From NCBI RefSeq assembly GCF_030767025.1, contig NZ_JASITE010000022.1:35305-99304 (forward strand): 64,000 nt of DNA, read 5' to 3'. The notes under the pieces were generated by a model that worked only from the letters and a program-made list of their open reading frames with translations, did not search any database and was not told where the DNA came from. Both the position numbers and the translations under genes were made by a program. Position 1 is the stretch's first letter; each line of letters begins with the position of its first letter. This DNA is from Nocardia sp. CC227C. GTDB taxonomy: Bacteria > Actinomycetota > Actinomycetes > Mycobacteriales > Mycobacteriaceae. Positions 1-7,448 of the stretch are shown piece after piece.

Positions 1-1
1 C

Positions 2-148
2 GCCTGCGCGGCGGCCTGGGTGTCGGCCATGTTCGCCATCGCCAGCACCGACCGTCTGCACGCCCTGGACGGTATGACGCTGCCGACCGCCGAAGAGGTG
101 CTCAATGTCGCACAGGTGGTGGCGGCGGGTATGACCCAGTTGGGCTGA
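2..148 (+). CDS. C-terminal end of an unidentified protein (5' truncated by window)
   Basis: An open frame enters from the left edge and ends at a TGA at 146-148, giving 48 residues. The visible tail is Ala- and Val-rich, includes the stretch AMFAIASTDRLHALDGM, and ends MTQLG. It could be the last helices of a mostly alpha-helical protein. I do not recognise the family, and too little is present to assign a function. The following 92 bases up to the next start are non-coding and slightly less GC-rich, so they could hold a promoter for the next gene. Confidence 0.55.
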   Translation, partial: ACAAAWVSAMFAIASTDRLHALDGMTLPTAEEVLNVAQVVAAGMTQLG

Positions 149-240
149 ACTGGCACTATCCGTTCCGTCGCCAATATTGTTGTTCACAAAACGGATTCGT
201 CTCAGACCCGGGGTGCGGAGTTCACGGCGGCCCGATAAGA

Positions 241-1278
241 ATGTCGGCCATGGATGCCGACTACACCTCCGACCTGGGGCACTCGCTGACGTCCCGGTCC
301 GAGAACTACCGCCTCACCCACCCCGATACCTCGGACTCACGGTATGCGGCGAATTCGACGCTGACCGGCGTGGACACCGGTGGCCACGCCGCGCTCGGAC
401 GCCTGAGCCCGCCCGAGGCCCCCGCGCAGTGGAGCAACTCCGGCAGCCACCGCACCGCCGAACCCGAATCCGCCCAGCAGAATTCGCGCCCGACCGACTT
501 CCGCGCGGAATTCGCCGCCCCGATCAACGGCAGCGCTTCCGCGACCGCGCCGACGGCGTTCGGTGGCAGCGCGCCCACCACCGGAAGTCCGGCGCTCAGC
601 GGTGGTTCGCGTGGTACGGGGGATTCGGCGTTCGGCGGTGGTTCGCGTGGCACGGGGGATTCGGCGTTCGGCGGTGGTTCGCGCACCACCGGGGATTCGG
701 CATACGGCAGCAGTGCGCCAACCACGGGGGACTCTGCCTTCGGCGGTAGCGCGCCCACCGGGAATTCCGCCTTCGGCGGTAGCGCGCCCGCCACCGAGAA
801 TTCCGCCTTCGGCGGAAGTGCCCCCGCCACCGGGAATTCGGCCTTCGGCGGCGGCACCCCGACTGCCGAGGGTGCGGCGTTCATCGCGGGCGGCGACAAT
901 GGCACCGCATCCGGTGCGGGGGGAACAGCACCCGCCGCGGCGGTCCGGGAGACCTCCACCCCCGGTGGTTCCCACGCCGCGCCGACATCGGCCGACCGGC
1001 CCACTCGTGCGCGCGAGCGCCAGGCCGCCGCGGCCTCCGGCGCGACCGTGGAGCCGCAGCACGTCATGCGACTGCTGCTGGCCAGCCACGAACTCGACAC
1101 CGCCGCGACCGGAGCCGAGGCCGGTGAGGTCGGCGTCGCCGAGCTGGCCCGCGCCGCCCACCGCACCCGCGCCGCCGCCGTGGAACTCGTATCCGCCTGG
1201 TACGGAGGGGCGGACCAGATGCGAAATTTCGCTGAGGCGCTGTTACAGGCCGCGTCGGAAGGCGCAGGCAGGCACTAG
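241..1278 (+). CDS. Hypothetical protein with 12-residue Gly/Ser/Thr repeats and a helical C-terminal domain
   Basis: A 345-residue protein of unknown function. Residues 1-115 are polar and low in complexity. Residues about 119-202 consist of seven near-tandem repeats of 11-12 residues on the pattern GGSAPATGNSAF or GGGSRGTGDSAF. The final 90 residues look folded: they are Ala/Leu/Glu-rich, predicted helical, and contain VSAWYGGADQMRNFAEALL. No signal peptide or membrane segment is visible. A disordered repeat region joined to a short helical domain suggests a cytoplasmic scaffold or surface-associated protein, but this is inference. ATG 241 has only a weak upstream ribosome binding site, and ATG 250 is an alternative start. 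The repeat unit is coded with near-identical DNA, so its copy number may vary between strains. Confidence 0.6.
   Translation: MSAMDADYTSDLGHSLTSRSENYRLTHPDTSDSRYAANSTLTGVDTGGHAALGRLSPPEAPAQWSNSGSHRTAEPESAQQNSRPTDFRAEFAAPINGSASATAPTAFGGSAPTTGSPALSGGSRGTGDSAFGGGSRGTGDSAFGGGSRTTGDSAYGSSAPTTGDSAFGGSAPTGNSAFGGSAPATENSAFGGSAPATGNSAFGGGTPTAEGAAFIAGGDNGTASGAGGTAPAAAVRETSTPGGSHAAPTSADRPTRARERQAAAASGATVEPQHVMRLLLASHELDTAATGAEAGEVGVAELARAAHRTRAAAVELVSAWYGGADQMRNFAEALLQAASEGAGRH
598..846 (+). repeat. Coding tandem repeat, 36-bp unit, seven copies
   Basis: Seven in-frame copies of a 36-bp unit (one copy is 33 bp), phased at about 598, 634, 670, 706, 742, 775 and 811. Each encodes a Gly-Gly-Ser-X-X-Thr-Gly-(Asp/Asn)-Ser-Ala-Phe type block. 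The first copies are closest to each other, which fits recent slippage expansion. Confidence 0.85.
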
Positions 1279-1560
1279 CGCGGGTCGACCCGTCGCCCAC
1301 GGCACCTCGCCGGGATCGCGGGCGCCGGTTCGGGAGGTTGCCACCACCGCGTTTCGGACGCCGTGGCTGCCGCCGCTGTCGGGGCGCAGCAGGCGGATGC
1401 GCCTTCTGCCGACCGGCCAGGAACCCGACACCGGCACGTCACCGATGTCGAGTCCGGGACAGCTGTCGTGGCTGATCTGCTCGTGCGCACCCGCGCCGCC
1501 ATGGACCGCGTGTCCGAATGGCGCACCGGGGGCCGGATCCGATGGCCGTACCATCCGGAT
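1279..1560. other. Intergenic stretch with leaderless promoter for the alkD-like gene
   Basis: These 282 bases are open in one frame but show no recognisable protein. The 3' end carries a -10 hexamer TACCAT (1549-1554) set six bases before ATG 1561, the layout expected for a leaderless transcript. Nothing else stands out. Confidence 0.5.
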
Positions 1561-2298
1561 ATGGGCGCATTGACGGCGGAAGCGGTGCGGACAGCGCTGG
1601 CGGAGGTCGCCGATCCCGCGGATGCGGCGCAGCTACAGCGGTTCTTCAAGACGGGGCCGGGGGAGTACGGGGAGGGTGACGTCTTCATCGGGGTGCGGGT
1701 GCCGCAGACCCGCAAGGTCGCGAAACAGTTCGGGGGACTGCCGCTGTCGGAGATCGACCGGCTGCTGGACAGCGAGGTGCACGAGCACCGGCTGGCGGCG
1801 CTGGTGATCCTGAACGCGCGGATGGCGAAGGCATCGCGGGTGCGCACCGGCAGCGCCGCGGAGCAGCGGGCGATCGTCGAGCTGTATCTGGCCGCCATGC
1901 GGCGGGGGCGGATCAACAATTGGGATCTGGTCGACACATCGGCCGAGCACATCCTCGGGCCGTGGTTGTTGGAGCAGCCGCGGGATCCGCTGTACGAGCT
2001 GGCGGCGTCGGATTCGTTGTGGGAGCGGCGGATCGCGCTGCTGACCACCTTCGCCTTCATCAAGGCGGGCGACGCGAGCACGACGTTGGCGCTGTGTGAA
2101 CGCCTGCTGTCCGACCGCCGCGACCTGATCCAGAAGGCCGTCGGGTGGATGCTGCGGGAGGTCGGCAAGCGGGTGGACCCGACCGCCCTCAACGACTTCC
2201 TGGAGGCGCACGCCGCCGACATGGGCCGCACCGCACTGAGCTACGCCACCGAGCACCTCACCGCCGAACAGCGTGCGCACTACCGAGCGCAGCGCTGA
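1561..2298 (+). CDS. AlkD-like DNA alkylation repair protein
   Basis: A 245-residue HEAT-like-repeat DNA glycosylase of the AlkD family, which removes positively charged alkylated bases such as 7-alkylguanine and 3-alkyladenine without base flipping. Family hallmarks visible are the early PQTRKVAKQF segment, the RINNWDLVDTS segment, SLWERRIALL, and DLIQKAVGWMLREVGKR near the C-terminus. The frame is open further upstream to 1363, but ATG 1561 gives the usual family length of about 230-245 residues. TACCAT at 1549-1554 followed by six bases and then this ATG is a typical actinobacterial leaderless promoter, which supports the start. The reading frame upstream of 1561 is low-complexity and unlike the family. 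The gene is monocistronic; its neighbours give no further clue. Confidence 0.85.
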   Translation: MGALTAEAVRTALAEVADPADAAQLQRFFKTGPGEYGEGDVFIGVRVPQTRKVAKQFGGLPLSEIDRLLDSEVHEHRLAALVILNARMAKASRVRTGSAAEQRAIVELYLAAMRRGRINNWDLVDTSAEHILGPWLLEQPRDPLYELAASDSLWERRIALLTTFAFIKAGDASTTLALCERLLSDRRDLIQKAVGWMLREVGKRVDPTALNDFLEAHAADMGRTALSYATEHLTAEQRAHYRAQR

Positions 2299-2330
2299 CG
2301 GCCGCCCGCCTCGAACCCACCTCCCGGCCG

Positions 2331-2443
2331 CCGAACCTCCCGATGGTCGCGTGTGGGTGTCGGGTCGCCGAACTCCCCGATGGTCGCGTGTGGGTGTCGG
2401 GTCGCCGAACTCCCCGGTGATCGCGTGTGGCTGTCGAGGTCGC
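2331..2443. repeat. 37-bp direct tandem repeat, three copies
   Basis: Two near-identical 37-bp units lie at 2331-2367 and 2368-2404, and a more diverged third copy spans about 2405-2443. Each begins CCGAAC and contains CGCGTGTGG. The array lies between the alkD-like gene and the kshB terminator and is non-coding. It could be a variable-number locus; no function is evident. Confidence 0.85.
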
Positions 2444-2520
2444 CGAGATATGCGATAGGCGCGTGTGCCTTGGGCGCGCTGTGCCCAGACCCGCGCGGAC
2501 GCCGCGACCGTGCCGTCGAG

Positions 2521-2550
2521 GGCACACCGCCCGCGAGCGGGCGGTGTGCC
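2521..2550. terminator. Perfect 14-bp hairpin between convergent genes
   Basis: The arms 2521-2534 and 2537-2550 are exactly complementary (GGCACACCGCCCGC and its reverse complement) around a minimal loop. The hairpin sits 11 bases past the kshB stop and downstream of the convergent alkD-like gene, so it probably works as a terminator in both directions. It has no T-tract, as is common for actinobacterial hairpin terminators. Confidence 0.75.
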
Positions 2551-2561
2551 CCCGAGGCTGG

Positions 2562-3617
2562 TCAGAACTGGATCTTGAGGTGATCGGTCACCGGCCGTGC
2601 CTGGCAGCCGAGGATGTAGCCGTTGGCGATGTCCTCGGGGTCGAGGATCTCCGCGTTCTCCATCTCGACCGTGCCCTCGAGCACGGTGCAGGCACACGAG
2701 CCGCATTCGCCCTCGAGGCAGGAGTAGGGCACGTCCAGGCCCTTGGAGAGCATGATGTCGACCAGGGTCTGGCTGCGCGGCCAGGCCATCTCGTGGGTCC
2801 GGCCGTCGAGCTCCACCTCCACGCTGGCGGCGTCGGCGGCCTCCTCCTCGCTGATCTCGGCCGGTGCGACATCGGCGAACGGGTCGCCGGACAGGGAGTT
2901 GAAGACCTCGGCGTGGGTGCGGTTGCGCGGCACCCCGAGCTGGGCCAGCGCGTCGTGCACCCGGTCCATGAACGGCTTGGGGCCGCACATGAAGGCGCTG
3001 AACTCGGTGTAGGGCCGGGTCAGGGTGGCGAGGGCGTCGGCGGTGGGCAGGCCCTGGAGCTGTTCGAGCCAGTGCACGACCACCAGCCGCTGCGGGTTCT
3101 TGTCGGCGAGTTCGCGCAGCTCGTCGGCGAAGATCACATTGTCGTGGTCGCGGTTGGCGTACACCAGCACGACGCGTGAATTACCGCGTGCCAGAGCTGA
3201 TTTCAGGATCGACATAACCGGCGTGATGCCGGAACCGGCGGCGAAGAGCAGCAGGTCCTCGTCGAGGTTCTTGGGCGTGAAAACGCCGGAGGGCGGCAGT
3301 ACTTCGAGGGTGTCGCCCGCTTTCACGTTGTCGCACACCCAATTCGAGGCGTAGCCGTCGGCGGTGCGCTTGACGGTCACCTTGGGTGCGTCGTCGGTGT
3401 GTGGCGAGCTCGCCAGCGAGTAGCAGCGCGCCACCGATCCGGTGAGGTCGCTGGGAATGCGCAGCGTCAGGAACTGCCCCGGCTGGTAGCTGAAACGTTC
3501 GCGCAGTTCGGCGGGAACGTCGAAGACCAGCGAGCAGGAATCGGCCGTCTCCTGGATGACCGCGGAGACCCGCAGCACGGCCGATCGCGAGCTGTGCGGT
3601 ACGTCGACGGTGGTCAT
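2562..3617 (-). CDS. kshB: 3-ketosteroid 9-alpha-monooxygenase reductase component (KshB)
   Basis: A 351-residue flavin/iron-sulfur reductase that passes electrons from NAD(P)H to the Rieske oxygenase KshA, which 9-alpha-hydroxylates 3-ketosteroids during ring opening. Visible in order: an FAD-binding domain with GQFLTLRIPSD and RCYSL, an NAD-binding domain with GSGITP and the CGP motif, and a C-terminal plant-type [2Fe-2S] domain whose cysteines C300, C305, C308 and C338 follow CX4CX2CX29C. The sequence closely resembles mycobacterial KshB along its length, including VKRTADGYASNW. The start is supported by GAGAGGA a few bases before the ATG. A KstR-type operator lies 31-52 bases upstream, tying expression to cholesterol or steroid derepression. 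No kshA is in the window, as expected when kshA and kshB are unlinked. A related ring-hydroxylating reductase such as a PaaE-type protein is the alternative. Confidence 0.88.
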   Translation of the reverse strand: MTTVDVPHSSRSAVLRVSAVIQETADSCSLVFDVPAELRERFSYQPGQFLTLRIPSDLTGSVARCYSLASSPHTDDAPKVTVKRTADGYASNWVCDNVKAGDTLEVLPPSGVFTPKNLDEDLLLFAAGSGITPVMSILKSALARGNSRVVLVYANRDHDNVIFADELRELADKNPQRLVVVHWLEQLQGLPTADALATLTRPYTEFSAFMCGPKPFMDRVHDALAQLGVPRNRTHAEVFNSLSGDPFADVAPAEISEEEAADAASVEVELDGRTHEMAWPRSQTLVDIMLSKGLDVPYSCLEGECGSCACTVLEGTVEMENAEILDPEDIANGYILGCQARPVTDHLKIQF

Positions 3618-3647
3618 AGTGTCCTCTCGAACCCGGCGCTGGGTGGC

Positions 3648-3669
3648 AAACTAGAACGTGTTCTAGTTT
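3648..3669. promoter_or_regulatory. KstR-type operator (perfect 10+2+10 palindrome)
   Basis: AAACTAGAAC, then GT, then its exact reverse complement GTTCTAGTTT. The core TAGAACGTGTTCTA matches the published KstR motif TNNAACNNGTTNNA. It lies 31-52 bases before the kshB start and overlaps the last base of the upstream tetR stop codon. KstR represses cholesterol catabolism genes in mycobacteria and rhodococci, so kshB here is probably in that regulon. Confidence 0.88.
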
Positions 3670-4310
3670 CATACTACGTGGCCGTCCCGCTGCCGGACAA
3701 GCTGGGCCTCGAGCCCGGCGATCAGCACGTCCATTCCGAAGTCGTAGGAGTACTTCCCACGCAGGTCCGATAAATGCTTGGTGGCCCGTTCCACCGCCTC
3801 CGGCAGCGCCCGGTCGTCGTGCAGTGCCGAGCGGTCGCGCGGATTCACCCGGCCCCGGCCGAACAGGTAGGTGTGGATGGTCGCATAGGCCGAGAGCACA
3901 TTGCGATCGCTGAACCCGGCCTCGAACAGGATCTCCATCAGCGCCGCGATGAGATCGAGCTGCTTGCCCAGCATCTGTTCGATGAGCACGTCGCCGAGTC
4001 CGGGGTGTTTGCGCAGCTTCTCGTCGATCTGGTCGATGAGCTCGCGCAGCCGCCGCTGCCACGGCCCGGCGTCGGGCGGCGGCTTGCGCACCCCGGTGAG
4101 GGCGGCGGTGGCGACGAGGTCGAGTAGCTCGCGCTTGTCCGCCACGTAGTAGTACGGAGCCATCGGGGACACCCCGAGTTCGCGGGACAGGCGGCGCATG
4201 GAGAGCTTCTCCACGCCGTCCTGCCGGACCACCCGGAGGGCGGCCTCGACGATCTCGGACTCCGACAGAGTGTTGCCGCCCCCACTCGACTGCATACGTC
4301 CGACTCCCAT
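3669..4310 (-). CDS. TetR-family transcriptional regulator
   Basis: A 213-residue regulator. The N-terminal helix-turn-helix (about residues 15-65) contains IVEAALRVVRQDGVEKLSM, RRLSRELGVSPMAPYYY and DKRELL. The C-terminal ligand domain is of the larger TetR/AcrR type. It is not KstR: the sequence does not resemble it, although a KstR-type operator sits just downstream. ATG 4310 is chosen because GAGGTGG lies directly upstream; ATG 4295 is an in-frame alternative. It lies upstream of kshB in the same direction with a 51-base gap, so read-through is possible, but kshB has its own operator. It is divergent from mftF, so mftF is a candidate target along with its own promoter. The ligand is unknown. 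Confidence 0.8.
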   Translation of the reverse strand: MGVGRMQSSGGGNTLSESEIVEAALRVVRQDGVEKLSMRRLSRELGVSPMAPYYYVADKRELLDLVATAALTGVRKPPPDAGPWQRRLRELIDQIDEKLRKHPGLGDVLIEQMLGKQLDLIAALMEILFEAGFSDRNVLSAYATIHTYLFGRGRVNPRDRSALHDDRALPEAVERATKHLSDLRGKYSYDFGMDVLIAGLEAQLVRQRDGHVV

Positions 4311-4478
4311 GCCACCTCGACCATTGCGGGTACGGCGTCGACCGTCCCTGCTACCTGCGCTGCTGTTGTTCCACGCAGTCTAGAGCGCGCGGTCGACCGG
4401 TGGTCCCGCCACGTTCCGGTCCGGGCACGGGTCCGCGGGAGCGGCGTGCCGATCCCGTTTGCCGCCTATGTGCTGACC

Positions 4479-4484
4479 TAGCAT
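4479..4484 (+). promoter_or_regulatory. -10 hexamer of a probable leaderless mftF promoter
   Basis: TAGCAT ends seven bases before ATG 4492, and there is no ribosome binding site between them. This spacing matches leaderless transcription starting at or next to the start codon, a frequent mode in mycobacteria and relatives. No convincing -35 box was found. Confidence 0.4.
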
Positions 4485-4491
4485 CTCTGGA

Positions 4492-5892
4492 ATGCGCCAT
4501 GATCGACTTCCCGATGGTTTCGGGGTGCGAATCGATCCCAGGGTGCGCACTTACTCCGGTGGACGTTTCCTGGTCGGTGGCTCGCCGACCGGGTTGCTGC
4601 GGCTCGCGCCGGAGGCTGCGGCCCGGATCGGCGACGGCTACCTCGAGGTGACCGATCCGCTCTCGGCTCGGGTAGCCAGACGCCTGCTCGATTCCGGCGT
4701 CGGCAATCCGCGCCCGCGGTTGCTGCCCTCGCCGGAGGATGTCACCGTGATCGTGCCGCTGCACAACGACGCCGCCGGGTTGGAACGGCTGCTCTCGGCG
4801 CTGCGCGGGCACTCCGTGATCGTGGTGGACGACGGCTCGGATCGCCCGGTCCGCATTCCGCCCGCGCCCGGCACCCGCCGTCGGGTGACGGTGCTGCGCT
4901 CGGATCGCCGCCGCGGTGCCGCCGCCGCCCGCAATCTGGGATTACGTGCCGCCACAACCGAATTCGTGGCCTTCCTGGAATCGGACGTGGTCCCGCGCAG
5001 CGGCTGGCTGGAGGTCATGCTCGGTCACTTCAGCGATCCCAAGGTGGCACTGGTCGCCCCGCGCCTGCTGGCCATGGATCCGGATTCCACGGTGCTGGCG
5101 CGGTACGAGCACATGCGGGCGTCGCTGGAGCGCGGCCGCCGCGAGTCCGCGGTGCGCTCGCGCGGCCCGGTGCCCTATGTTCCGGGCACCGCGCTGCTGG
5201 TGCGCCGCGACGCCCTGACGCGCGCGGGCGGATTCGACGAGGCCATGACCGCGGGCGCGGATATCGACCTGTGCTGGCGGCTGGAGCGCGCGGGCTGGCG
5301 GCTGCGCTACGAGCCCGCCGCGCGAGTGGCGCACGAGTGCCCGGTATCTTTGCGAAAGTGGTTCGCGCACAAGGTCTCCGAAGGTGCCGGTGTGGCGCCG
5401 CTCGGGCAGCGGCATCCCGGGATGGCGGCGCCGCTCGCGGTGCCGCTGTGGACCGCGGTGGCCGCCCTGCTGTTCGCCACCCTCACCCGTTCGGGGGCGT
5501 TCTGCGGCCTGCTCACCCTGTGCGCCACCCTGGCCCGGCTGCGCCGCGTCTTCGCCGAACTCGACAACCCGACCCGGGTCTCGGCCATCTATCTGGCGCG
5601 CGGGTTCTCCGCGGGGCTGTGGCGGCTGGCGTCGGCGCTGTGCCGCCACTACTGGCCGGTCACCGTGCTGAGCATGGTGCTGTCGCGCCGCATTCGCCGC
5701 ATCGCGTTCACCATGGCGATGGCCGACGGCCTCGCCGATTGGTTCACCCATCGCGAACCGGGCGGTCTGGACCCGGTGCGCTACCTGGCCTGCAAACGTC
5801 TGGACGACGTCGCCCACGGCGCCGGGCTGTGGTGGGGCTCGGCCCGCGCGCGGTCGGCTGTGGTCCTGCGCCCGACGCTGCCGCCGCACTGA
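4492..5892 (+). CDS. mftF: Mycofactocin biosynthesis glycosyltransferase (MftF-like)
   Basis: A 466-residue family-2 glycosyltransferase. In mycobacteria MftF adds beta-1,4-linked glucose units to the redox cofactor premycofactocin. The family-specific N-terminus is present (LPDGFGVRIDPRVRTYSGG, LLGGSP-like VGGSP, RLAPEAAA, NPRPRLLP). A GT-A fold follows from about residue 83, with VIVPLHND, VVDDGSD, the acidic ESD motif and the acceptor-site segment AGADIDLCWRLERAGW. The C-terminal third is hydrophobic (about residues 310-350 and near 390) and probably membrane-associated. The other mycofactocin genes (mftA, B, C, D, E) are not in the window, so this copy is detached from its pathway. The upstream TetR protein does not resemble MftR. 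An unrelated GT2 family member is possible but less likely given the N-terminus. Confidence 0.85.
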   Translation: MRHDRLPDGFGVRIDPRVRTYSGGRFLVGGSPTGLLRLAPEAAARIGDGYLEVTDPLSARVARRLLDSGVGNPRPRLLPSPEDVTVIVPLHNDAAGLERLLSALRGHSVIVVDDGSDRPVRIPPAPGTRRRVTVLRSDRRRGAAAARNLGLRAATTEFVAFLESDVVPRSGWLEVMLGHFSDPKVALVAPRLLAMDPDSTVLARYEHMRASLERGRRESAVRSRGPVPYVPGTALLVRRDALTRAGGFDEAMTAGADIDLCWRLERAGWRLRYEPAARVAHECPVSLRKWFAHKVSEGAGVAPLGQRHPGMAAPLAVPLWTAVAALLFATLTRSGAFCGLLTLCATLARLRRVFAELDNPTRVSAIYLARGFSAGLWRLASALCRHYWPVTVLSMVLSRRIRRIAFTMAMADGLADWFTHREPGGLDPVRYLACKRLDDVAHGAGLWWGSARARSAVVLRPTLPPH

Positions 5893-6080
5893 ACCGGCGT
5901 TCTTCCCGCAACCGCGCGCTGGGGCGTCAGCCACGAAGAATAAACTCGAATTAAAGATAAATAGATACAGCTCACATTTTGCCGAGGTGCTGTCACGGTG
6001 TGACCTGCCGGACAAAGAACCTGCTTCCGGGTTGCATCCCCGCCTTCGTCGGTACAGTTTGTGCCCGAAGGGAAAGGCAA
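5893..6080. promoter_or_regulatory. AT-rich intergenic region before the GAF regulator
   Basis: These 188 bases include an unusually AT-rich patch at about 5938-5978 in otherwise GC-rich DNA, a likely promoter or regulator-binding zone for the next gene. No clean palindrome was found. Confidence 0.4.
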
Positions 6081-7448
6081 ATGGTCAGCAACATCGCAGG
6101 TGGGAGCCCCTCCCAGCACGGCGCCGAATCGGGCTCACAGCTGGGTGCGCTCGAAGCCTATGCCGCACAGGCCCACGGCTATCTGAGCGTCGGCCCCGAA
6201 CAACTGGGTCAGTTGGCGGGTCTGCTGCGGCCGATGGTCCTCGAGTCCTGGCTGCGCAGCCTGCGCGGCGGCGTCGACCCCATGGACGACGGTGACGGGC
6301 GCGGGCTGAGAGGCGCTGACCTGCAACGGTATCGGGACAATCATGCCATCGCCGCGGTGATGCCGCTGGTCGACAAGCTGCTGTTGCGCGACGCCACCGG
6401 CACCGGTCTCATCGTGGTGGTGGCCGACCAGTTCGGCCGGGTGCTTTCGGTGCACGGCACCCCCGATCGAGTGAGTGCCGCGGCCGAGGCCGGACTGCGA
6501 GAGGGCAACGACCTGTCCGAGCGCCGGGTCGGCACCAATGCGGTGGGCCTGGTGGTGCGCACCGGCCGCGCGGCCTGGATCCACGGTCCCGAACACTTCC
6601 TGCACCGCATGCATCAGATCACCGGAGCCGCCGCGCCCGTGCATGATCCGGACGGCCGCCTGGTCGGCGTGCTCATGATCGCGGGCGGGGTGCGGGTGGC
6701 GCGCCCGGAAATCCTCGCGTTGGTGAAGGCCGCGGCCACCGCCGCGGAAATGGATCTGCTGCTGGCGGCCGTGCGCTCCGGCCGGGATCGGCAGGTGCGC
6801 CATCCCGCCGATGCGGTGCACCCGCCCGCGCCGGAACGCCTCGGTCTGGAGGTGCTCGGGCTCGGGCAGCCGCAGCTGACCGTGGCGGGGGAGCGAGTTC
6901 CGTTGTCGCAGCGGCATGCCGAGATCCTGCTGCTGCTCGCCGAGCATGCCGAGGGGTTGAGCGCGGACCATCTCGCGCTGTTGCTCGACGACGCCGATCT
7001 GGACAACGCCACCATCCGCGCCGCGGTGTCGCGACTGCGCTCGGTGGTGGGTTCCAAGGTCTTCGGCTCGCGTCCCTATCGATTGCTGGTGCCTATCGCC
7101 ACGGATGTGGAGGCGCTGCGCGCCGCGCTCGATTCCGGCGATGTGGAGGCCGCCGTTCGGCTCTATTCGGGGCCGGTTCTGCCGCGTTCGACCGCGCCCG
7201 GAGTAATAGACATTCGCGATGAATTGCGAGTGCGATTGCGGACCGCCGTGCTGCGATCCGGGGACGCGACCGTGCTCAGCAGATGGACGGCGGGCGCGGA
7301 GGGGCGCGACGACGCGGCGTCCTGGGTCGCCTATCGCGCGGCCGTTGACCGGGACTCTCCCTTGTATTCGCAGATAGAAGCCAAAATTCGCGTTCTCGAT
7401 CGGCGCATGGGCGCCGATGCAACGCAGATGCAACGTTTCGGCTCCTAG
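6081..7448 (+). CDS. GAF-domain transcriptional regulator with C-terminal winged helix
   Basis: A 455-residue regulator. Residues about 85-235 resemble the sensor part of AcoR/DhaR-type activators: the LRDATGTGLIVVVADQFGRV segment, RRVGTNAVGL, and HFLHRMHQITGAAAPVHDPD followed by GRLVGVLMIAG. No AAA+ sigma-54 domain is present; instead residues about 280-355 look like a winged-helix DNA-binding region (VPLSQRHAEILLLLAEH, TIRAAVSRLRSVVG). The frame is open to 5979, but ATG 6081 is preferred because GGGAAAGG lies just before it. It is the nearest regulator upstream of the NRPS operon and points the same way, so it may control it, but no experimental link can be read from sequence. Homologues often sit near alcohol or aldehyde dehydrogenase genes, so a different target is possible. 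Confidence 0.75.
   Translation: MVSNIAGGSPSQHGAESGSQLGALEAYAAQAHGYLSVGPEQLGQLAGLLRPMVLESWLRSLRGGVDPMDDGDGRGLRGADLQRYRDNHAIAAVMPLVDKLLLRDATGTGLIVVVADQFGRVLSVHGTPDRVSAAAEAGLREGNDLSERRVGTNAVGLVVRTGRAAWIHGPEHFLHRMHQITGAAAPVHDPDGRLVGVLMIAGGVRVARPEILALVKAAATAAEMDLLLAAVRSGRDRQVRHPADAVHPPAPERLGLEVLGLGQPQLTVAGERVPLSQRHAEILLLLAEHAEGLSADHLALLLDDADLDNATIRAAVSRLRSVVGSKVFGSRPYRLLVPIATDVEALRAALDSGDVEAAVRLYSGPVLPRSTAPGVIDIRDELRVRLRTAVLRSGDATVLSRWTAGAEGRDDAASWVAYRAAVDRDSPLYSQIEAKIRVLDRRMGADATQMQRFGS

Noticed and set aside
1363..1560. N-terminal extension of the alkD-like protein
   Set aside because: The extra 66 residues are low-complexity, the family normally starts near ATG 1561, and a leaderless -10 box lies just before 1561.
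3669..4310. Idea that this TetR gene is kstR
   Set aside because: A KstR-type site is adjacent, but the protein does not resemble KstR in its ligand domain or HTH.
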